Source of the DNA: Gnomoniopsis sp. IMI 355080
Lineage: Eukaryota > Ascomycota > Sordariomycetes > Diaporthales > Gnomoniaceae
Direction: 5' to 3'
NCBI GenBank assembly: GCA_027946555.1
Contig: JAPEVC010000075.1
Span: 85,027 to 149,026 of the forward strand
Length of the DNA: 64,000 nucleotides
Part shown: one piece after another, positions 34,120 to 44,364 of the stretch
How positions within the stretch are numbered: the first letter of the stretch is position 1
How the letters are laid out: every line of letters starts with the position of its first letter
The notes under the pieces: model-generated
Database searches by the model: none
What the model saw: the letters and a program-made list of their open reading frames with translations, nothing else
Told to the model about the DNA's origin: nothing
Position numbers and translations under genes: made by a program

Positions 34120-35153
34120 GCCTAGAAATGTTTTGACTACGACCCTTGTTATCCAAGTAGTAATGTTTTTTTGATCGAGGCACGATAGCATGTGATCACG
34201 ATGGATGCAACCAATGGCCGCCTTCGGGAAGTCGTCCTGGGATTTGAATTGCATATATGAAAAGGCGATTTTCACGAGTCCTGACCACGAATTTTGTGAT
34301 GACGATTGTTCTCGTTCTTGGGCTTGTTCATCATCAAGGTTCCAGACCCGGAAGCTTTGTAGCCCAGAATGCCACGCCCTATTTCCAGGCGTTATCATCA
34401 GTAGATCTGCGCTCATTGACACGGGTGAACGACCGGAACATGGTTCGGCCTTAAAATTGCCCCACTAATCAAGAATATTATTCAGTCGGTGGCAACGCAA
34501 GCCACATTCCGGGGCGGTTTGACAGTAGGACGCCAGATTTTGGTTGCAGAGGGACTGGCCGGAGTCTCCGAAACAACCTTATCGCCGAAGCGTGCGCAGG
34601 TGGTTCTTCTCTTCCGAAGGGTTTCCACGATGCTAGACGGGAAACCTAATACGCTGTGGGCTAGAGAGCCGGACCCTATCATCTACCAATTCTAGATGAT
34701 GGTGACGGGGGATAAGATGCACGGGCAAAATAAGAATCCACTAACAATGATCTTATGGTGTGCTCATGTCGAGGAACTTTTCATTATAGAGATGAAACTT
34801 TAACGCCGAAGCTCTCATCCGGTCGGAGTTTGTCTAATAAGCCTAATAATGAGTCAGCCATAGGACTACTGTGTTGACAAATTGAATCTTCAGTGTACTA
34901 GGCAATTCTATGGGCCCGGTTTTTTTTCTCAATCACGGCTTTTAGTATCCCAGGGCAAGGTGGTTAACCAAGATGCGGTGACGTTGTTGTATCCACCGGT
35001 CGTAGAGCTCGGTGGGTATGGTCAGATGTTTCTAAAAAGGCGCATATATAAAGACCTCCTTTACTTGCTGTTAATACCGCGCGGCCGCTCTCTTTGAGTA
35101 TCCCTCATTTCATAAAACTTAAAGATACAAACACAGTCACAATTATCTTCACA
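34120..35153. other. Intergenic, promoter of the reductase
   Basis: Between the carotenoid oxygenase and the downstream reductase gene, same strand. Nothing coding is supported; a TATA box lies near the right end. Confidence 0.5.
35045..35052 (+). promoter_or_regulatory. Probable TATA box of the reductase gene
   Basis: TATATAAA, 102 bp upstream of the ATG at 35154. Position and sequence suit a core promoter of a strongly or inducibly expressed gene. Confidence 0.55.
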
Positions 35154-36239
35154 ATGGACAAAGTCAAGGCAGGCGTTCAAAAGGTTGAGGACAAGTTGCA
35201 CGGCAACAAGTCCAAAGGCACCATCCTCGTGACTGGCGCCACCTCTTTCGTCGCAACCCCTATCATCAAACTCTTCCTACAGCACGGCTACCATGTCCGT
35301 GGACAAGCCCGAAACGAGAGCTCAGCCCAAAAGGTCCTCAAGGCCTTCCCCGACGCCGGCGATGCCCTCACTACGGTGATCGTGCCTGACATCACGGTCC
35401 CCAACGCCTTCGACGAGGCAGTGAAGGGCGTCCAGGGCGTGATCCACTGCGCATCACCCTTTGTCCTGCAGGTTGAGAACAACGAGCGCGACCTGCTCGA
35501 CCCGGCCATCAAGGGTACCAACCGCATCCTAGAGGCCGTGCACGCCCACGCACCCCAGGTGAAGCGCGTGGTCATCACGTCTTCTTTCGCTGCCATTCTC
35601 GACCCTGTCAAGGGCACGTGGCCCGAGAAGACGTACACGGAAAAGGACTGGAACCCAACAACATACGACGATGCCGTCAAGACGGAGAGCGGTGCTGTGG
35701 CCTACTGCGCTAGCAAAACGTTTGCGGAGAAGGCCGCGGTGGAGTTTGTCGAGAAGAACAAGCCCAACTTCACGGTGTCCACCATCTGCCCGCCCATGAT
35801 TTACGGTCCTGTGGAGCAAGACGTCGACATCAAGAAGCTCAACACGAGCATTGCCGACATCTACCGCTTCATGGATGGCAGCTCCAAGGAGCCGGGTTCC
35901 ACGTCGTTCCCCACGTTTGCGGACGTGCGGGATGTGGCAGAGGCGCACTTCAAGGCATATGAGCGCGAACAGCCAGGCCGGTTCTTCATCACGTCAGGAT
36001 CGTTTGAGTACCGTGATGTGTGCAAGATCTTGCGGGAGGTGCTGCCGGAGCGCAAGGACAAGATCCCCGACCCAGAGGCGACACCTTCTGCTGAGTTTTA
36101 CAAGGTCGACAACTCGTTGACTGCGAAGGAACTGGGCATGACATTTAAGAGCCTGCATGAGTCGATCAAGGATACGGCACTGAGTTTGGTGGCGCTGGAA
36201 CAGGGCAAGACCTGGAGGGAAGTGTCATCTTCTGCTTAA
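35154..36239 (+). CDS. NAD(P)-dependent epimerase/reductase, GRE2-like (extended SDR)
   Basis: Single exon, 361 aa, starting at ATG 35154 (MDKVKAGVQKVED) with strong context (CACAATGG). It has a short charged N-terminal extension before the Rossmann fold (ILVTGATSFVATPII), then HCASPF, ITSSFAAI and the catalytic Y-x-x-x-K (YCASK). PPMIYGP and FADVRDVAEAH follow the dihydroflavonol-reductase/GRE2 pattern. These enzymes reduce carbonyls such as methylglyoxal, aldehydes or ketones in the cytosol. Oddity: the cofactor turn reads T-G-A-T-S-F-V-A, so the usual second glycine of TGxxGF is serine, and a proline follows. The exact substrate is unknown. A TATA box lies about 100 bp upstream. Codon use is strongly biased to C-ending codons, unlike the NLR genes, hinting at good expression. 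Confidence 0.88.
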   Translation: MDKVKAGVQKVEDKLHGNKSKGTILVTGATSFVATPIIKLFLQHGYHVRGQARNESSAQKVLKAFPDAGDALTTVIVPDITVPNAFDEAVKGVQGVIHCASPFVLQVENNERDLLDPAIKGTNRILEAVHAHAPQVKRVVITSSFAAILDPVKGTWPEKTYTEKDWNPTTYDDAVKTESGAVAYCASKTFAEKAAVEFVEKNKPNFTVSTICPPMIYGPVEQDVDIKKLNTSIADIYRFMDGSSKEPGSTSFPTFADVRDVAEAHFKAYEREQPGRFFITSGSFEYRDVCKILREVLPERKDKIPDPEATPSAEFYKVDNSLTAKELGMTFKSLHESIKDTALSLVALEQGKTWREVSSSA

Positions 36240-37034
36240 ATTTGAGATAACAGGAGTAAAGGAGCTTAGTGGGACAATATAGAGATATAGAATACCAACT
36301 AGAACTGAAAGAATATTATAATATTTGACAGCAAGTGGGGTACACAGTACATATGGATACCTAGCAACGATTTGGAATGTCAGTAACTACTATATGGTCA
36401 ATTGAACTCTTTAAGGTACGCACCTGGCGCCAACAAGCTTGATATGTGACTGTCGTATAGTAAAAGACTTAATGTTAAAAGTTTTATCGCCACAGGCGAT
36501 GAAATTCTGCCTCAATACCTGCCTGAGTACCTAGGTAAATACGGCTAAGGTATATCGTCTTGGCATAAATCTATTGAGTACCTGGGTAGGTAACTGTTGA
36601 CATATGTGTTGTGTTGCTGATATTCACATAGTTACCTACCTAGGTAAGTACCAAGTAGGTACTATTTAGTTTGGTGTATCAATCAATTCAATTCCCCCGC
36701 CTTCGAAACTTTGAGTACTGCCAAAAATACTGGGGAGAGGATCTGCGGTTGCTTATTGTGACATCGAACGGCAGGACAAGCAACGTCATCAAGACGTTGC
36801 AGCAGACAAGGGGCAACAACAGCAGGAGCAATTGTATCCCATATGCAATATAAAGTATTGCTTCGTTGTGCTGACTTCTGACCGGAACGTTCCAGGCGTG
36901 GAAAGCTTGGCTTTAAATACATCTCTTCACAAACAACGAAAGCGAGCTCCTACTTCTATTCCTCCTCGTTGACTAAATAATCAGGGAACCTCATACTCAT
37001 TCGGCCAGTATAAGATCAGTTACTACCGCTCAAA
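36240..37034. other. Intergenic with CCTAGGTA-type motifs
   Basis: AT-rich 3' flank of the reductase followed by several ACCTAGGTA and GTACCTGGGTAGG copies at about 36520-36660. No gene seen. Confidence 0.55.
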
Positions 37035-37452
37035 ATGTCCTCCATGCGTGCTCTAAAGACTGTCTCCTCTGTGGCGCGTCCTGGTCTGTCAGCCACCTAC
37101 CGCAGACAAGTCCCTCGAGTATCCACTAGCCAGCAAGTCCGATGGGCTGCGGCGAAAGGTGACGGCGAGAAGGACGATCTCGGTGGTCCTGGCGGCCAGG
37201 AGCCTGTCGATCCGACTGCGCGAGACAAACAGAATGCGTAAGTGAGGCCGAAAGACCCTTCCTTCTCCCCCCTTTTTACATTTTCGAGATGAATTGGCGA
37301 CTGATTGTGAATCCGGACACAGAAGCCTGCGCAACAAGACCATCGCCGCCATGATCCTTATCGGAGGTCCCATCTTTTATATGCTCGCGAAGCCGGATCA
37401 GGTCGCAGCCAAAGCCCCGGCCCCCAACAACAGTGGGCCCAATAAACTCTAA
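37035..37452 (+). CDS. Small mitochondrial-type single-pass membrane protein
   Basis: Two exons, 37035-37237 and 37323-37452, with an 85-bp intron (donor GTAAGT, acceptor CAG), 110 aa. The first 40 residues are rich in Arg, Ser and Ala with no acidic residues (MSSMRALKTVSSVARPG, YRRQVPRVS), as in a mitochondrial presequence. A Gly/Asp/Glu-rich linker follows, then a single hydrophobic helix (TIAAMILIGGPIFYML) near residues 74-90 and a short Pro/Asn tail. That layout suggests an inner-membrane protein with a small intermembrane-space or matrix tail. I do not recognise a named family. The intron keeps frame and places the helix directly after the linker, which supports the model. Confidence 0.72.
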
Positions 37453-38314
37453 TTAAGAGCGACGACACTGTTGGATCAAATCTGCCTGTAAGCTCCGGAG
37501 AACAACTCAATTCTCGGGCAGACAGGTTTACTTCGAGTAGAACAGAACCCGAGAACACTTGAAAGATGTTACCCTGCGGCATGGTTTCAGCAGGTGGAAC
37601 GTGTTGTTGGTATGGTAACTGGGCTTCAGGCGCATGGCGTTGGACATGTCTTTTCTTTCTTTAAGGGATGCGGTTTACAGTATAAGTAAAGCAATCAGGT
37701 TGTGGACATGATGCATCACAGACAAAATCCTTGTGACCATGTGTCGTGAAAGTTGATGTTTGATAACGGTTCCATCACCGGCTTCCACCTCCGGGAGCCA
37801 AGATCGGCCCGGCGTCAAAATGGCGGGGAACCACCTGGCCTCTGTGGAATGTCTCGGAAACGAAGAGTTGAGCCGACGCGCTAGGTTGCGATATGGTTGG
37901 TAACAAAGCGGTCTAGCTCCCTGTAAAGCAAACCGTCGATATCAAATTGGAAGTGTTGGCCGTTCCTGTCCTCCAACATACGCGCAGTACTATGGTAGGA
38001 TTGCGGAGTTCCCAGGCATCCCCTGCATCCGTTCCGATCAACGTTGCATTGCATTCGTTCGCCGTGGTCAGCCCTTTGATAACAACCGACATGCGGTTAT
38101 CTCCCGGCCTAAGACAGATAAGATGTCACGAGACCCAGCCAGAGGCAGGTCGCTCTTCCGATCTCACGATGATAATAATAGGGAGCAGGCCCCATTGATC
38201 CTCGGTGCAGGAGCTCGAGATATCAGTCCTCGTCCACATACCGACCAGTCCTCAGCCGAGCGACCTTTCAGGGCCCGAGGGCCTCACCACCACGCCGCCA
38301 TCACTTACAACACC
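37453..38314. other. Intergenic, upstream of the sugar transporter
   Basis: No gene seen. An ATG at 38123 is in frame with the sugar transporter and could add 64 N-terminal residues, but that stretch is low in hydrophobicity and not typical of the family. Confidence 0.5.
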
Positions 38315-39963
38315 ATGGCTACCGACACCCTCACCAAGTCTCCCACAGCAGGCGACGATGACCTCGGCAAGCCCACCATCGGCCAGACATCCACCACAGC
38401 CCTTGCCATCCGCGCCGAGCACAACCTGACCTTCACGCAAGCATGCGCGCTTTACCCAGCCGCCATCGGCTGGTCGGCCTTTGTCTCCCTCGGCGTCATC
38501 ATGCTGGCCTTTGACCCGCAGCTACTCGGCAACCTGTACGCCACGCCACAATTCTGCCGCGACTTTGGGTATCTGTTTGAGGGCGAGTACATCATCTCGG
38601 CGCCCTGGCAGACGGGTCTCTCCATGGGCAACCCGGTCGGCCAGGTCGTCGGCGCGCTCTTTGCGGCGTATCCCATGGATCTGTTTGGGCGCAAGTGGAC
38701 GTTCGCGGCCTGTGTGGCGCTGACGGGCGCGTTGGTGTTTATTCAGTTCTTTGCGCGGAGCCTGGAGGTGTTGCTGGTCGGCGAGCTGCTGGGTGGGCTG
38801 GTGCTGGGGTGCTATGTTGTCATTGCGCCGGCGTACGCGTCCGAGGTGTGTCCTGTGGCGCTGCGAGGACACCTTACGAGTTTTGTGAATCTTTGCTTCG
38901 TGATCGGGCAGCTGCTGGCCAACGGTGTCACCGCTGGGACGGAAACGCTGGACAACCACTGGGCGTACTCGCTTCCCTTTGCGCTGCAGTGGTTCTGGGT
39001 CGCCATCATTATACCGGGTATCTTCTTTGTGCCAGAGAGCCCGTGGTGGCTTGTGAGGAAGGGTAGGATGGAGGAGGCTGAAGCAGCTTTGAGCCAGTTA
39101 GCGAGTCACAAGGTTGATGTCAAGTCTACGCTGGCGGTCATTGAGGAGACGGATCGGCTGGAGCAGGAGCTTGAGGCTGGTAGCACATATTGGGATTGCT
39201 TCAAGGGTGTCAATTTGAGGCGGACGGAGATCAGCTGCGGTGTATATTGCACGCAGGTCCTGAGCGGGATATACTTGGTCAACTACGCCACTTACTTCTT
39301 TAAGCTTGCGGGTCTTGATTCTAGCAAAGCCTTTGACGTTAGCATCGGGTTCTTGGGTAAGTCAATACTTTGCGTGGCCCCCTCTCTCCAAACCATCGGC
39401 TAACAGTTGATTCTACTACCACAACAGCTGTGGGCTTCGTCGCCACCATTCTCTCGTGGTTCCTCATCATCCGCATTGGCCGCCGCCGCATCTACCTCGG
39501 CGGCCTCTCCGCCCTCATTTTTCTAATGCTCCTCATTGGCATTCTCGACTGCATCCCCGGTCGACCCTCAGGCGTCGAGTGGGCCGAGTCTGCGCTTATG
39601 ATCATCTGGAACTTTGCCTACGACCTCTCCGTCGGTCCGATCTGCTTCATCATCATCTCCGAGACCTCTGCCACCCGCGTCCGTTCCAAGTCCATTGCCG
39701 TGGCCACCGCTGCGCAGGCTATCATTGGTATTGCCATGACCGTGGCCATTCCGTACATGATCAACCCAGATCAGGCCAATATGCAGGGCAAGCTTGGATT
39801 TTTCTTTGGCGGCCTGGGTCTGTTGTGTTTTGTTTGGGCATACTTTAGAATGCCCGAGACGATGGGCCGGACGTATGAGGAGCTGGATCTGCTCTTCGAT
39901 AGGCGGGTCCCGGCTAGGCAGTTCAAGAACTATGCTCTTGACTTGTCTGCGCACGATGAGTGA
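38315..39963 (+). CDS. MFS sugar transporter, maltose/alpha-glucoside permease-like
   Basis: Two exons, 38315-39356 and 39428-39963, with a 71-bp intron (donor GTAAGT, acceptor CAG), 525 aa. I chose ATG 38315 (context CACCATGGC), which puts about 50 residues before helix 1, as usual. Family motifs: PMDLFGRKW after helix 2, PVALRGHLTSFVNLCFVIGQLL, PESPWWLVRKGR at the end of the first half, and PETMGRTYEELDLLF before the C-terminal tail. The loop RIGRRRIYLGG is the second-half GRR motif. This is the sugar porter family; PESPWWLV and EELD-LF are seen in fungal maltose and other alpha-glucoside proton symporters of the plasma membrane. Substrate is inferred only from this resemblance. Codon use is strongly C/G-ending. 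Confidence 0.9.
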
Positions 39964-40673
39964 GCTAGTATTGTAGTTATCGTATAGAATTTATACGGAA
40001 CAAGTAACTAAACACCAATCTACCTTGATTATGAGGACCTGTCTGTGTTTCCTTCCTTACGTTCACTGTCACTAGGTAGGTAATAGTCTCCCAGAGTTAA
40101 CTCACCCTAGCGCTACACTAACCGGGGCAAATCTAACCTTTCATCAAAGAGGACACATGATGTAATATTCGATGATGGCCCTTACAGAGCGAACTGAGTG
40201 CTTCAATACATGTGGGTAAAGATTAAACAAATATTAATGAAAGAGGGAGGGGGCTGTAGCTTTCCCTAACCCTCCTCACATTGTGCTGTTCTGGCTGCGC
40301 GACAGCCAAGATTCCGAGCATCAGCCAACTTTGCAACCCACCAACCAACAACCATTGGAGCAAGATCCAGTATGCAGCAAATGGCAGCCCGTGGATGAGC
40401 GCTCACCCTTGCCACATTGAAACCCCGCTTGCGACAGAACCAGTTGTGTATATATCGCTCTCTAATCGACCTCTTGCACAGATAACGCTCCCTTTGCTTG
40501 TTTGTATAGGGCATATTCCGTATACCCCAGGGACTGTGGGCGTGCTACTTGGAAGTGGACAGTGGCTTCAAGATTTGGCTCTGTCTCATCTACCTCTCCC
40601 GAGGTCGAACGCGGGGACTCTCACACAGAGCAAGTTGGAAACTAATTCCATAAACTGCTTGGTACAGTCAACC
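39964..40673. other. Intergenic, promoter of the RdRP gene
   Basis: A TATATA sequence at 40449-40454 lies about 220 bp upstream of the RdRP start. The RdRP frame is open upstream to 40281 and has an ATG at 40395, but that part has no recognisable features. Confidence 0.5.
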
Positions 40674-43600
40674 ATGGCCCATTATGCCAATCGATTACTC
40701 GACGAGGTTCCTGTCCACAATCAAAGGACATATAATGAGAACAGCAAAGGTACTTATGTACTTGATTCTGTCACAGAAGCGCACGCCAAACAGCAAATGG
40801 ATCGGTTACATGAAAGGCAGAGCATCAATGCGAGTGCGTATGCCATAGCACAAGGTCGACCAAACACTTCGCAGCCAGACCCAGAGTCATACTCTCCAAC
40901 ATCATCCGAGATTGACGCATTGGAAGCATCTTTCTTGGAATTTTCGCAGCCAGATCCAGAGTCGTACTCTCCAACATCATCCGAGATTGACGCATTGGAA
41001 GCATCTTTTTTGGCACTCGAGATACAGTCCTCTCCCGAAGGAACCACTGATTCCAAGAGCGCTTCCCAGAATGCACACTCTTCAAGTCAAACGCAAATTA
41101 CCAGGAGCCAGACACCTGCATCTAGCTTGTTGCAATCCACTTCCCTGGATAAGTTGGAGCTCTACATGTCTACTTCGATCGAAGACCGTCTTCGAATAGT
41201 CTGGCGTAAGTAGTCGACTTCTCGATGATCATCTTTTTTTATCTTCCTCCGGACAGCAGTGTTTATTGGCTCTGTATTGTTATCTTCCCTGAAACAGTCA
41301 TGGCCTGTAGTCGGAACCACTAACAAGACTAGCGAGAACCCCTCAGGGATTGGAGAATGCCCCTTTTATCGTCATTTGGGAAGTGTTGCGTGTGGCATTG
41401 GAATGCGATGTTGATCCCGCTGGCCTAAATTTGCAATACAGCGAGACCTGGAAAGACCAGGACACTTTGTGGAGTGCTTTGAGAAGCTGTCGGGCTTTCA
41501 ACGGCCAAAGGCTGCCTCCAAAATCAGATAGTCGGGCCTGGCAGCTCGGACTGGAACAAAGTCAGGAATCTAACGGCGAAGCTGTGGTCTTGACCATCAC
41601 CATGCACCTAATCAGATCAAAGGTTGGACCACCCATGAGGCTGGAGCTGCACGCTTTGAAACGGGAGCAAAGCTCTCGCTTGTTTCGACATTTTGGACCA
41701 GATAGGTTCCTCGAAGTCCGGATTCCAGTAGTTGACTCATGGCAGAGCGGAGAAAAAGAAATCGAAGCTGTGGCTGCTCGTTGGCTTACAAGGACGTCCC
41801 ATTTTTTCATAGAACGATATTGGTCTGGATTTTATGTTCTGGAACGATCTCTCAAGATAGAATCCTCGGTTGGGGAGCGCGGATCAGACTCAAAGGCTAC
41901 CTTCTATGACAGAGTCATGCTCTTTGCTGAGGACGGCAGAGGTATCTCCAGACCAGGACCAGCACAGACGGCAGGTCCTCCGAATACAATTGGCCACTGC
42001 GTCCGTGGTGCTTGTTCGAGGAACGGAATGCTCAACTGGCTTCTGAATTTTGAAGCGAATGGCTTGCAATCATACTTGAAACTCTTTCACCGAGTGTCCA
42101 TTGGTGGGTTGCCCCTCCGCATATAATATTGTCCTGCAATCGCCCCTCTGACCCACCGCAGGGCTGACCAAAACTGTTCCGGTAATGGTCTTGGAGAGAC
42201 AGCAGATCCGCCACCATGTCGAAGACCTCAAATCGCCGAATGGTGAAGTCATGAACGATGGCGCTGCGAGGATCTCTTCCAGCCTCATGAAAAAGGTCCG
42301 GGATGCCTTAGGACTTGCAACTATCCCTACCGCAATCCAAGGTCGTCTCGGTAGCGCCAAAGGTATGTGGTTAGTTGATCCTACAGACCATGGCCACGTG
42401 GATTGGATTGAGACCTATCCGTCGCAGAGAAAATGGATCTGCGACGAGTCGGAGAAGGCTCATCGTACCCTCGAGGTACGCTCCTGGTCCGCGGAACTGA
42501 GCTCGGCCAGTCTTAATATCCAGTTTCTCCCCATACTAGAAGATAGAGCGAAGGATCCCGGGGAGATGAAAGCTACATTCATGCGAAACATGGTTTTGGA
42601 GTCCGAGGCCGAAATCGAAGCTCTGAAGCAAGCTCTCCAGCACACAGAACTTTTCCGGAAATGGGCACGCGATAATACACAGCCAGGTCCTCAACGTCTC
42701 ACGAACCGAGCGGTACCATTTCTTGGTGGGCTCCCAGATAGTTACGAGGATATCATGAACTTTCTGGTCGACGGCGGTTTTGAGCCTATGAAGCTGCAGT
42801 TTCTTCAGGATCTTGTGTTCCAGAAGATGAGAACCAAAGGCGACAAGATGAAGGAAGAATTAAAGATCAAAATCTCCAAATCGACGTATGCGTTCATATT
42901 GGTAGACTTTTGGGGCGTGCTTGAACCAAATGAGGTCCACCTCTCCTTCTCATCAAATTTCGACGACCGCACTGACGAGCTATCTGACTTGGATGGGATC
43001 GATGTCTTGGTTGCCAGATCACCAGCCCACCTCCCTAGCGACATACAGAAAGTGAAAGCCGTGTTCAAACCAGCACTACGGCATCTCCGGGATGTGATCA
43101 TATTTTCTTCCAAGGGTCGTTCCCCATTAGCTGGAATGCTTTCAGGAGGTGACTATGATGGAGACAAGGCTTGGATTTGTTGGGATCCGGACATTGTGAA
43201 TAACTTCGTGAACCACTCACTACCACCACAGCCAGACCTGTCCCCGTATCTCAGAAAGGACAAGACAACTCTCGGTGATCTTCGAAGGAAACATGGGAAG
43301 GAAGACTACATGAATATGATGATAGAGAAAGCTTTCTGTTTCAACTTGAGCCAAAAGCTTCTTGGTACGCCTAATCCCAAATTTTGCCGAAAAGTTGTAA
43401 TATACTGACACCCATCATAGGATTATGCACCTCTTACAAGGAGAAGCTATGCTACCACCGCTACCATGTCAGTGACAAGACAGCTATCAAGGTCAGCTGG
43501 CTCCTCAGTGAATTGGCCGATCAACCCAAACAGGGCGTCATTTTCGGACAGCGTGACTGGGACCGCTTCCGCAACGATGTCGTACGAACGAAGCAAGAGC

Positions 43601-44364
43601 TTAGACCACCCGCCTACAAGACCGGAAATCTACCCAAGAGACCCGAAGAGGCGAGTCACATCATCGACTTCCTCATGTCTAAAGCCAAAGAGGTCGTGGA
43701 CGCCGCCTTGCACGATCTGCACGCGTTCCTAAGACACAGCGGCGCATCAACACGGGACCAAGATGTCGAGGGTTACTGGGACCACTTTGAGAAGACCTTC
43801 GGAGACCTCAGCAGGTTTGGCCGCCCGCGCAGCAAATGGTTCCTCGCGCTTCGTGATGGACTCAAGTCAGATGTGGGTGCATGCCAGCGCGAGTGGAAGG
43901 GCTTGATGAGCTCTGGCACACAGGACTACCGTGAGAAAGTCGAATTCGCGTACACGAGCTGGCGGGCTATCAAGCCTCGGCTGCCCGAGAGTAACGAGTC
44001 TGATTCGGTCCAAATGGCGCGGAAATTCTTGGTGGAGGACAGCCCGATAGTGCAGGATCTCGCCCGTTGGGAGCTGCTGAAGGCTAGCTGGGCGTTCAAG
44101 CAGTACCACCAGCAGCGCTTCGTTTGGCAGATGGCAGGCCGGCAGCTGCAAGCGATCAAGTCCCTTGCCGGTCGAAAGGAGGCAATGCTGCCTTCTGGAG
44201 ACGAAGTTCCGGTCCCGGTAGTGTCGAATATGTATGCTGCCCTCAAACCTGACAACACATACATCAAGCGTCTCATGGCTTTGGATGGGGATGATGACGT
44301 CGTTCACGACACCATTCCTGAAAATTCAGGGCTCCCTAGCCTCGTTTGGGGCACCGAACAATGA
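40674..44364 (+). CDS. RNA-dependent RNA polymerase (RNAi type)
   Basis: Four exons, 40674-41205, 41333-42103, 42162-43364 and 43421-44364, 1,149 aa; all three introns are phase 1 with GT-AG ends. The catalytic core has the eukaryotic RdRP signature GGDYDGDKAW with D765, D767 and D769, and upstream sequence such as FSSKGRSPLAGML typical of this double-psi beta-barrel polymerase. The fungal family (QDE-1, SAD-1, RRP-3) makes double-stranded RNA from aberrant transcripts or unpaired DNA for quelling, meiotic silencing or antiviral defence. Which of the three subfamilies this is cannot be read by eye. The N-terminal ~170 residues are Ser/Gln-rich, likely disordered, and contain a tandem duplication. 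An upstream ATG at 40395 would add 93 residues; ATG 40674 (ACCATGG) is preferred. Confidence 0.92.
40869..41018 (+). repeat. Tandem 75-bp duplication inside the RdRP gene
   Basis: Two head-to-tail 75-bp units (40869-40943 and 40944-41018) that are almost identical and in frame, so the protein carries two copies of a 25-residue acidic segment starting SQPDPESYSP and ending DALEASFL. High nucleotide identity points to a recent duplication. Confidence 0.85.

Noticed and set aside
38123..38314. Upstream ATG adding 64 residues to the sugar transporter
   Set aside because: Sequence is unlike family N-termini and the ATG at 38315 has a better context; kept only as an alternative.
40281..40673. N-terminal extension of the RdRP
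   Set aside because: Frame is open but lacks domain features and a TATA-like sequence sits inside it; downstream ATG 40674 has a stronger context.
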